Source of the DNA: Lineus longissimus
Taxonomy: Eukaryota > Nemertea > Pilidiophora > Heteronemertea > Lineidae
DNA: 64,000 bases
Assembly: GCF_910592395.1 (NCBI RefSeq)
Contig: NC_088312.1
Location: 11,968,001 to 12,032,000, forward strand
Direction: 5' to 3'
Below, in pieces: positions 24,801 through 36,800 of the stretch. The first letter of the stretch is position 1, and the number at the start of each line of letters is the position of its first letter. The translations under genes and the position numbers were made by a program. The notes below the pieces were generated by a model. The model was not told the DNA's origin and searched no databases. It was given only the letters and a program-made list of their open reading frames with translations.

Positions 24801-27800
24801 TAGAAAAGATCAACGAGAATGTGTTCAAATGCCCTCATAACGATGAGTTCAACGGAATTGGGTCAAAACAACCTTCGAATGGAGTCAACTTTCTTTGCGA
24901 AATTGAAGCGACGACCTCATTATTTATCGTAATTTATGCAGATCTGAGTCCAGCTGATGGGTGATGTTCTGATTTGTGTTCAAACTATTGGAAACTTCGG
25001 AAATTAGTTCTATTAATTCTACTATTCTGCAGGAGTATATTATAGCCATTGATGTTGACAGCTAAAAGCACGAAAACTTTGTTGTTGATCGTCGGGGCGG
25101 ATTGATATGTGGTTGTGCGTCCAAGGTGATTAGGTCATTCAGTTAGTTTGAGAAAGATCATGATCATAAAGATGCGTGTTGTGTTATCATAACCGGAAAA
25201 TAAGTTGAAGTTATTATTAGTACTACGATTCTTACATGAGTAAAAAGTAGACGTTTTAAGCAGCACAATAATGTTACTTCCGTAAAAAAAACTGTCAATT
25301 CTCCTTACCACAGAAGCCAAGCCATTGCTGTTGTAGTGTTAAGTTATGCAGGGGCTTAATCAATTACCTGCACTCCCTGTGGGGTGAATAACATTACCTT
25401 TTGAACAGCTGGCTGTAGGGGGATGATTGGAACAGCCGGTATACCTGCTGACCTGCTGAACCCAGGTTAATGTTATTTTCAATCCACGATTGCAGGTCAC
25501 CTGATTTTCGAGATTTCGCGGGAAATGAAATTGTAAACAAACGCATGTGTGCAGTTCAAATGTAAACAAAAATGTATTTTTGGTACTTTTGGTTGCTGGA
25601 CTTGGGTTTTCCCGCAGTTAGGAGCTGGGGTCAAATTGGTGGTCAATTGTTTATGGGTGCTGTTTTAGTCAGAGGTAGCCCTTGATTATGAAGGGATTTT
25701 CAAATTAAGGTGACCATGGTCTTTTTATGTGCTCACCACAGCTTTCAATACTTGATGTATATGAAGAGGTGTGCGGAACCTGACATGGCCTTACCAAGGA
25801 GCTCCTCACGGTGCTGAACTTCTAGCTTGCCTGTCGACTAAGGCAAGGCATATTGACATTGCCTCATCATCTTTATCGGACCAATTGATATACTTTTATA
25901 TGCACGCATACATCACGCCATTTCAGGGTCCGAGTCTGTAGACAATTGGTTTGATTAATTTGTCTCTTCGATATTGCTCCTTTATTGCATTAGATTTTCA
26001 TCGCAATTCAATCTATTCAAGATGTAGCCAATTTGAACCTGTCTGCGCCAAGGATAGATCGACTCACTAGGGATATGCAGTAGAGCACAATGTCATGACA
26101 CTTTGTATTGTAAATTCCAACCACCTGCAGGACAGGTCAATTTCTCTCAATAAAATTAATTTTGTTGACTCCTGTAATCTTTACCTTATTAAAAAAAAGA
26201 CAGTGGTGTTAGTCCCAAACTGGTAATTTCTATTTATTTTGACCTCTGTTAAATCAGGATACCTCTCAATTACAGACAGCATTTTGTATCCTTGTGCTGT
26301 ACAACCCAGCCTGGACATACCACAGTTGTCCATGGAGAAGTCTCATCCTCTCTGACACTTCTTTTCTGTAAAGCTACCGATACAACATACTGAACTAGGG
26401 ATATATTCCGTTGCCTCCTGTAATATTTACATACCATGGCTGATTAGTTCAATCATATTTCATCCAGCTGGCAGCTCTGCATTGGAAATTTTAGTGGTAT
26501 AACGTGTTCTCTTGACCTTCAAACAGTAGTATAAAGCCGATATTTACTACTTTACACTCTCAGTCCTATGTTATTAGGTCATCCAGCTGAGCGCCAGGCC
26601 CTTGGGCCTCTTGTTATTTCGCGCACTGCTAATGCCACAAGTACCACGGCGCGAGATAAAAGGAGATTGCAAGAAACGTCCTCGTCCCTAAGATCTGTAA
26701 GCCAGGCAAAAAGAAGCTGGGTGCTGTTTATCTAGTGTAATGGCACCCAGGGTGCTTCTTGTCTAGTCGATCTCGAACCTGGGTACCATTTGTCGGCACC
26801 CAGGACGACATCCACCCTTTCAGCATAGTTAACCCTTGCTAGCCTTAATTGCTTTTTCACTACACCACTGCATCAGCCCTAACAAAAACCCTGTTTATGG
26901 CATCATCATGTTTAAATAATAAATTTTTTCTCGTCTCAAATATTCCACTGATTTCACATCCATAAACCTTTGTCCCCTTTGTCACAAAAGTCAATAAGTT
27001 GACAAGCCTGATGAATCATAATTCTCTAGTCAATGATGGTAAATTTTCAAAAATGTTCTGTTCATTCACCTGAATGAAGTCCTGCAATTGATTATTCACA
27101 AAAAAAAACATGTGGCGCTGATTAATAATTCTGATTGTACAAAACACCAACAATTTAACTACCTAACCACTTAAATGTGTGTTTTACCAACCCGAAAAGT
27201 GGTGGTGTCAACTTAATGACATTTCGAGTGGATTCTGGTCATAATGACATAACATGAGGTGTATGTTTGGTCTTCAAATATCATCCCGAAAATTGATAAC
27301 TTTTGAATGATTCATACCTGAGGTTCGTAAAATAGTTTAACTTGATGGTTGAAAATGTATCCATTCACAGGCATAATTGGAAGCAAGTACAGTCCAAATC
27401 ACAATTGACATCCATCCTGCTTCGCGTCAGTGACACGCGATTTGCGCGCCAATCACGCACCAGTGACACGCTTATCTCTCGAAGTTTCGCGTATATTATG
27501 CGCGACCTATGTGCGACCTTCACGCGATCTACGCAATGGGGAGCACATCAATGATACGCCACTGAAGCACCGATGACGCCATTTACAGGATGTCATTTGT
27601 GATTTGGACTGTATCTATACTTGATGGAAACTAAATCTGAAATGACATACTTATATAGGGCTGCAAAATAAAGGGGTTTAAAGACCCTTGTCCATGTTTG
27701 TCCTGTAGAAACAGTAATGGTTATTGGAAATGTCTTGCTTATTCTTTTGTCACAATTTCAGATTCCCTGTATGTTTTTCACGTTACTGGGAGTAAAACAA

Positions 27801-30800
27801 TCAGGTGTCAAATTAATGGGGGTAAAAGGGCTGGGTGCTTAAGGAACCATCCCTTGGATTGTGATTGTAGCAAAAACTACCAGGATGATTTTCTGAAACT
27901 CGCATGGATGACACCACGACCCAAAACACTAATTGTGGTAAAACAATGAATGGAAATCGACCTAATTAATTTCTTTCGTCTTGCTTCAAATCCAAAAACG
28001 AAGGGTAAACAGTGGGAGCTTTGCATTTTTCGACATTCCATAAGAATCGCCATGACAATTAAACTCCCTAAGATAGTGAAAATGTTATATAGTTTTTGCT
28101 ACAATCACAGTCCAAAGTACCCAACCCCTTAGATTACTAAAAGAAAGTCAAACTTGTGTCCTGAACATTCAAAAGACTGATCACTCGATTTAATTGTCTT
28201 CTTCCTATCTTTCCAGGTCTGACAAGGACGTGGTCGACTTGACGCCGATCGAGCATGACTCGGCCGAGGAAAGATTCGCCGAAAAGACGCCAAACATCGG
28301 CGACAGTCTCGTGCGAATCGTCACACCGGGTAAACAACAAATAGTGCTTCCAATACACGATAAGTTGACAGTCGAGGAGTTGCTCGATATGGCTAGCATG
28401 AAGCGGCGGTTGAACGAACGAGACTATTATCTTCGGTTCAGGAAGCCGAACTCTGAAGATTATCTTGCCGTTAAGAAGGATATGATAGTCAAAAAGTTGG
28501 TAAGGAAATGAAATGGTACCCTCATGGTTTAAAATGACTTACAAGTAGGTTCACTCAAACCCTACTGTTATGACCCAGAAATGCTGCGACCACCTGAGAA
28601 GGATAATAGCGAGGTTTAGCAGCATTCTGACTCCCACTCCAACTGAAGCCCTGAGACTGAAGAGTAGATGCTGTGAGTACCTAGTGGCAAGTACCCATCA
28701 CATCATTTAGATTAAATCTAAATGATGTGATGGGCACTTAAATGATGTGATGGGCACTTGTCACTGATGAAACACTGTCATATGCGAGAGAATATTATGG
28801 CATCCTATATCAAATACGCGCGTAAATCGAGAATATTGAAGTCATGTTCCTATTGGTTATGATGACTCGAAGTACAACTTCAATATTCACGATTGATACA
28901 TGTAAGCACTATAGATCTTTAAAAAGACACTGAACATTTCTACAGAGTGATGGACTCTGACACTGTTTCATGAGTGGAAAATATCCATTTCATCATGGTT
29001 GTCCATATGCCCAGTTTCAGTCGGAGTGGGAGTCGGAATGGTGCTAAATCTTGCTATTAACATGATTAAGGAAGGTGTCGCTGAGTTAGATATTGTAGGT
29101 GCTTCAGGCTTACAGTCTCTCACCTTGAGGTGTATGCTTCACTATGTTGCCGCGTGTTGGCATTTTCAATCGTTGCGTTAAGAATCGTTTAAAAGCAGTG
29201 CTCTTGGTGTTACTGTTTTATTGCATCACCGTATTGTCAATGATGAAAAGCATTGTCTGTTATTTGTTTAAATAAAAAAAGAGAACTAGAAAAAGTTGAA
29301 GCATTGAGATCTAAAACTGCTCAAATCAATGGTTTTTAACCTCTTGAATCCCAAAACTTGAAAATCCCAGGATGCCAGGGTGGTCACGTGGTTGCGAAAT
29401 TGGGTCTGACTTTCACGATGTAAAGCGCCCGCATACAACCGCCAAAGTCCGGTACCGAGGCGCCATCTACCCAGGTATGCTCTAACTGACCCTACTGTAC
29501 ATCAAACATGCTAAAACATGCAATAAACTAGCGTTCCAGCTCAAGGGAATAAAAATATCACTGACACCGACCTGTCGGTTGTTGGGAAAAAACATTATTT
29601 CAAAATGACCAACTGGTCAGTCACCGGGATTCAAGAGGTTAAAGAGGGACTCATGCAGTTTTTGTTCTCGGTTCTTAAATTGCAGTTTTGCACAGGCTGC
29701 ACCATAGACTAATACCTTAGTTCATCCCTCACATTTGTTTTGATTTCTATCATTTAAGATTTTCGATCAAATCGAGCTCTGTCAGAAGATAGTCTTCCAG
29801 TGTGAACTACTCAAACCGGACCTGCGTGGAGATTTCGGCCTCCACATTGAGGCGGAGTTGTCTCATGACACCGTAAAGGAGGACGAACTCAGGGTGTTCA
29901 TTAATGATGTCAGGAGGGGATCCTTAGCGGAGGGAAAAGGTAAATATCTTGCCTTTCATCATCATCATCACTATCTTTATTATCATCATCATCGTCATTA
30001 TCACCACCATCCTCCTCCTTGTCATCATCATCATCGTCATCGTCATCATCATCGTCATTTTCATCGTCATTGTCATTGTCATCTTCATCTTCATTGTCAT
30101 TGTCATTGTCATTATCATCTTCATCATCATTCGTCGTCGTCATTTCGTAAATCATGTATAACCCCATCATCAGGTCAACATGCTGGCCCTGATGTAGGCC
30201 CCATGAGTGCCTTTGTTTTTGTCAGAGAAGTTCGTGTTATCGTGCTTGCTGCAAAACTTTGGAACACAGAAAGTTTCCAAAAAGTAACATTTGTCAAAAC
30301 ATTCTTAGTAAAGGTCTTGGTGATCCATTTTAGATAACTGCCTGGCCTGTTTCCTTCAGAGAATATTTGGATAAAAGTGGCTGTTAGGGCTTTTGAAAAT
30401 GCTGTAGAGATTATAAATGGGCCTTATATACCTCTTTTTACAGGTTTAAAGGCCGGCGATGAAATTCTCGTCATCAACGGAAAAATCGTCTCAGAACTCG
30501 ACATGGTCTACATCGAGGGCATGTTCCAGGAGCGAGAGTCCGTCTGCCTGACTGTTCGTTCCTGTCGTTCCCAGCGGCCGTTCTCCGCAGCGCAACAGGA
30601 GCACGCCGACAAGTACATCCAGAACATGGTGGTGCCGCCCCCACCAAGCTCTTCACGTCTCAGCGATAAGACCATCGGTGAGCTGATAGTCCCCGCGCCG
30701 GTAGTACAAAGTACGTTAACGGAGCAAGCTCTCCACGAGATGCTCGTACCTGATCTGTCTGCGTGATGGTGCCACGAGCCTGCTTTCCTCAATGCTTCAC

Positions 30801-33800
30801 GTACTGTATGCCGGCACTTTTACTAATAATCAAGCTTTTTTCGCAAGTTTTTGCACATCGATGCTCTTTTCTACAGTTTTCTACTATCCATCTCTAAACA
30901 TGTTTAACCCTTTAACTGGCACTGTTGTCGAATTGCGCTGCGCGCCTATGCGTTTTTCACCATTGACAGGATTGAGTTTCATTGAAAAGATCGTCTGCTA
31001 TGCAGTTTTCCCGCCTTCTGATAGATGGCGGGCAGGTAGTAGATTGTTTCTATGTCGATTTCGAGGATCAAACTCTTTCTGTTCAAGCTACAGTCTTTTG
31101 GGTTGAACAGGTTATGAAAATTAGAAAAAATATTCGGCAGTTAAAGGGTTAGGCCTTGGACTTTTTCTCTTCATATCTAAAAGGCTTCCACGAGACAAAG
31201 CAGATATCTCTATCTGTGTTTCTGATAGGGAAAGTGGTAACTAGGAAACTTGACTGCTGGGGATTTTGCCCTATTATATGGTTTAGGTTAATTGTCACAT
31301 TGGTGTCAGGTGCATGTAACTTTATTTGCCACACAAAGTCCACTCGGGTCAGGAAACTTTGGATTAAGTCATCGTTTTCAAACCGATTGGGTTCTCAAGT
31401 CACTAATCAAACCGTCTTTTCATTTGCCATTTGCGAGCATTTTTTCTCAACTTTTTGATAATTTCCTGACTCATCACAAACAAACCCTCTCCTAGAACTT
31501 CAGAGGTCAGCTTTGCACTCGTAAATGTCCACAATTTATCTCAAGGCAGGTATAAATTGATCGGTCAGCTGTCCATCTTTCAAAAGCTATGGCTGGTACC
31601 CATATCAAATGCAAATTATGACACCCATATGAAAGAAAATGGCCAGAATACAAGGATGTGAAAATGACCTCGAAAAGTCAGTGGATAGCGTATCTTGATG
31701 TGGCACCTTTCTTGAATGTTTTCAATATCAATTCAATACTACTTTTTGCAAGATATGTGTAATTTTTGCTTTGATTGATAGTAAGATTACAAATTGATTT
31801 CTGACATATCAGTTGGTCTTGGTTAAATGAAAGATACATTCACAATTCACAATTCACAGTTTTGGTGTTTGACCGCTCAAATTAGTTTCACCTGATTAAC
31901 ATTGTGCATACATGTACGCGTGTGATGTCACTCTACCAACACAGTACAATATGTGACTATTTTAGCTGCTTTTGCTCAAGGCCTGACAACAGACCTTAAA
32001 TGCAAAAAAGTCCAATAAAGTCCCATAAATTTCTGATCACACGACAAATTGAGTCCTGCATGATGTCTTAGGTTATGTACGATCAAGTTTTACGTCTGAC
32101 GTCACTCAGCACTCAATGCATTGCATGATCAGAGGTATTGGAAAACATCAATTTTATTTACACTCCGAGCACTGATGTTGTTATGCCTTTGAGCGAAAGC
32201 GACAAATTCTGTATTGAAATATCACTCAGCTACTAGCTTTTATCAGTAACATTACTTTATAATGACCAGCAGCTACGCCTTCTAATATTTGTTCGGAGGC
32301 GTACTTGAGTGTAAACATTATCGCTCCAAACCCTTCAAGTCATCAAGGAGGGGGAATGGGGGGGGGTACCTCTTCTGATGTCACGATATCAAAAAGGCCC
32401 CATTTCGCAAATTCCTGATGCAATGTTCTGCCCTTGAATTTTCTCGAATCTCGCTAAAATATGGGCGTCTCTCCTGAAAATTCCCTCTGTTTTATTCGTC
32501 TATCACAGGGTCCCGAAAAAACACCATTCCCCTCCTCCCCAATCAAGGGACAGGGATGTGCTATACGCGCCCATCACCCATCCAATTGATAACCACGCTC
32601 AACATTGCTTAACTTCTAGCCTGGAGAAACCACGCCAACCATTAGGCCATAGAGGAATTCCTCCGTGGCTGGTGGGTTAAGCCGTGACATATGACTGGGG
32701 GTACAGTGCAAGGGATATGACTTCATGTTCGGTTCAAAGGAAACAATCGTGTATGATAGTCTGGCCCGTATATCTGTTTATTCTAATCTCGGAGCCCTGC
32801 CTGCTTCTCCCATCGTAATAGATATTTGCACCCCACTCATATGTACATTTCTGTGCCTTGTGCATTTCAGCACCAACGATAGAAGAGCGGTCCGATTCTC
32901 CACACTCTTCCTCAGTGGCCTCCTCCAGATCAGACAACCAGATCGCATCAGATCAGATTAGTAATCTACTACATGTATGTATCTTGCTTTCTCACTCACT
33001 TTAGAGGTCGATCAGTATTCTCAAAGATCAACATTTTGTAAGTCCTCTTATAGGGAGGGTGGGGTCTGCCAAAAGTTTGCAGCTTTCATCAAATCCAACA
33101 TGTTCATACAGTCCAAATCACAATTGAAATCCCTTAATTTGCATCATTGGCCCGTCAGTGGCACCAATGACGCGCTACCTAGTGCGTAGGTCGCATGCAA
33201 GTCATGCATAGGTCGCGTGTAGGTTTCACATACATACACGCAAACCATAGAGAGATATGCATGTCACTGGTGTACCATTGGCATGCAACTCGGCACACAC
33301 GTAACTGACGCAAAGTTGGAAGGATGTCAATTGTGACTTGGACTGTATCATCGAAGATTTAAGGCCAATGAAATTTGATTTCATGGTTCTTGGCAACAGA
33401 TATCGCTCTTTTGCGAGGCATTTGCGACATCGATAATTCAAATGAAGACTGGTTTACTCATGGCGATTTTCTGCAATTCCTATTTTAACAATTTCCTTGC
33501 CGCTCAATTACAGTCGGCCGAGCAGGTGACCGATCTATGTCGGAAAGGGGATCGGGACAGCATTGGCGGTAAGGTGGCAGCACTCTCCGATGCTCAGCGA
33601 CTGAGGAAGTGTATCATGGAGCTGATAGAAACAGAGAGGGCGTATGTCCAGGTAGTGACCGATTTTCTCCTTACCGGCAAATTGAACGGCCATTTCAAAT
33701 GAGTTTGATAACTTTGGTTCGATATGGGTACTGTTTTTACTGCATAAAATACTAAATCATCCTTATTATCGTCGTCATAGCCCTTTTGCCAGATCTTTGA

Positions 33801-36800
33801 GGGATCATTTACTTGCCCTGGCTAGACACTTTGGTTCAAGGGACCATATAGCTATTATAGTCTCATCTGGCAGCGCCTCGAATATTCATGTGTTGTGTTG
33901 TGAAGATTGGCCAGAAATTTTAGTTCCATCCAGAAATACAATTATGGGTTCTCCCCGGGATCAAATTTGGGCCCTATTGCGTGGCAGCCAGCAGCGTTAA
34001 CGACTCCTCCATTTTGTAATATGAATAAATAAAAAAAGTTAGCGACAAAATTTTGATCAATTGCTGAAGGTTTGCATATGACTTCGCACTTACTCCAACT
34101 TTTTAGAGCTGCATCTCCAATGATTGGATTCTATTCGTGATGCTACATTCATAATTAGATGAATCTTTTCGTTATGATTCTGTCAATTTCTGCATCTCTA
34201 CTTCAGGATTTGAACAATTTGATTGAGCGCTACCTTGAACCTCTTAAAGCAGAGACGTTCCTTTCTAGTGAAGATATTGAACAACTGTTTGGCAATATAC
34301 AAGAAATAGTGCAGTTCCAGCGTCTTTTCCTCCGGAGTTTAGAAGAGGCCATCGAGATGGAACCCGATTTCATGACCTTGGTGGATACCAAACAATTCAG
34401 GGTGAGTTCATTAGGGAGGTTTGCAGTTGTCAAAAAATTACGAAAAGCAATTAAGTTTATCACTCTTTGCAAATAAGAACCCACAAATATTGAGATATTA
34501 AACAGAGGTAGGATTTACTGGGGTGGACCTATAAGAGGAAACAAACGTTTGTATTGGAATATTTTTTACATGAGTCTGTTGACATTTATTCACCAATATG
34601 AAACTTTGACCCCCTTTTTTATGCAGTATTCGACGCAATTTCAGGATAATTGATAACATGATGAACATTTTATGCTTGGGAGTGGTCTCAAATCTGGTAA
34701 AACATTTCACATGTGTTGACAATCTTCACTTTAAGATATTCAACTTTGTTTCTTTTTTTACACACTAGTCGATTTCAGGATGATTGATAACATGATGACC
34801 ACTAACACCTTCCTCCAATTACCATTTCATCATGTTGGGGGTTGTCTCTAAACTGGTAACACAGTTGGTGACTTACGCCAGAAATCAAGAAGTGAATAGA
34901 CCTATTTGACAAGATACCTAATACCTCCTAAACCTCCTCCCAAGTATAAATTGACCTCTCTCTATCTTTGACGCACAGCCCTTCACCGATCACATGACTG
35001 CCCTCATGATCAAATTCGCTGGCAAGGTAGACAAATTTCTTGACAATGATGGGAGGAGGCGCGTTGTCGTGGAATATGCATGTGGTCTTTTTGAGGTGGT
35101 CCCTTGAAACTACACTTCCAGCTGTATATGTATTATAGCTTCTCAGATCACTCTTTTTTTCACCTGGCTGAGTGGCAGATATTCCTAGTAGATCTGATAA
35201 TTACAGCCAATGCTTGGTCAAATCTTCTTAAAGTTTTCTTGGGTGACCCTTGTCCATGCCTTTGCACGGTCCTATCCAGAACATTCCTGCCCATTCCAAA
35301 GATTTTTTTTTTATCTTAGTGATTTCTGTACTTAGGATATGGAACTTCATAGTCCAAAGGTTTCTACTTCATGTGGAAACCTTGTTTTAGTGGTTTTACG
35401 CTTGATGATATATATTTTTTGTTGATAAATGTGGCTGTAGAGGTTCACTTTAAGGATGTAGGTGGGTTACAGATTAGAAGGGAACTGGCAGGCAGATTTA
35501 ATGGGAGCTGGCAGGCAGATTGAATAGAACTTGCAAGCAAATTGAATGGATGCTGGCAGGCAAATTGAATGAGAACTGGCAGGCAGATTGAATGGAACTG
35601 GCAGGCAAATTGAATGAGAACTTGCAGGCAGATTGAATAGAACTGGCAGGCAGGTTGAATGGAGGCTGGCAGGCAAATTGAATGAGAACTGGCAGGCAGA
35701 TTGAATGGAACTGGCAGGCAGATTGAATAGAACTGGCAGGCAAATTGAATGGATGCTGGCAGGCAAATTGAATGAGACTGGCAGGCAGATTTAATAGAAC
35801 AGGCAGGCAGATTGAATGGATGCTGGCAGGCAAATTGAATGAAAACTGGCCGGAAGATTTAATGGGAACTAGCATAATGGGAATTTTCAGGCAGATTGAT
35901 TGGAAACTGGCAGGCAGATTGAATGGGAACTGGAAGAGATATTGAATGGGAACTGGCAGGCAGATTTAATGGAAAATTGCAGACAGATTAAATGGGCATT
36001 GCAAGCAGATTGAATGGGTATATTAGCTGATTAAAAGGGATCGATTGAATTTCTCACCCCCTATATTAGTGTCTAAATTTGAATCAGATTGAACTGAAAA
36101 ACTTAACTGACATGCCATACTCAGCCTCTTCAATTTATCAACTAATTTTATCTGTTTTTTTCAGCGCATCTTATTTTCGCTTGGAGGTTCGTTCCTCTAC
36201 TATGCGAACCACTTCAAGTTGTATTCGTCTTTTTGTGCCAGCCATTCGAAGGCCCTCAAAGTTCTCAATCCCGGTAAGTTTGAGCAGACTTTGTAATTCC
36301 GGTAATCCTCATGTACGTGTATAATGTAACGTTTAAGGTTTGATCATAGGTACCACCATTTTGGCTGAAACTCGAAATCTTAAAGCAATTAGAACTCCTT
36401 CAAAATGAAGTGAATGCCCATTTAAAACATTGGAGGCTGTTCTCTCGAAAACATAGAACACTCCCACAGTTGAAATTGACATTCTCGCTACATTTTGAAA
36501 GTTCTAATAGCTTTCGGATTTCTAGTTCTAGCCAAAATGGTGGTGCGTATGGTCAACCCTTCAAGTGAACTTATCCCAGCAACCTGGTTCTTACTAAGGA
36601 ATCAGGAATTGAACTGGAGGTGTTTGTTGAGATACCAAAACCAATTTTAGCTTTATTGAATTCTACCCGATTAGATTCAGAGGATATTCTCTTGGTTTGG
36701 ATGTGTTTGAATTTCGTGGAGTAAAAGTTCATGCCACATTTTATACCTTGGTGTACAGGCCCATCATACAGAATTAAATTTTTTTAAAGTGTTAAAATTT

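Noticed and set aside
29858-30337. Poly-His/poly-Asp frames after the PDZ exon
   Set aside because: The frame reads through the E10 donor into a CAT/CGT microsatellite; E10 and E11 join in phase without it.
35467-35875. Minus-strand Leu/Pro/Ala repeat frames of 99 and 125 codons
   Set aside because: Overlapping frames generated by the 21-24-bp minisatellite before exon E15.
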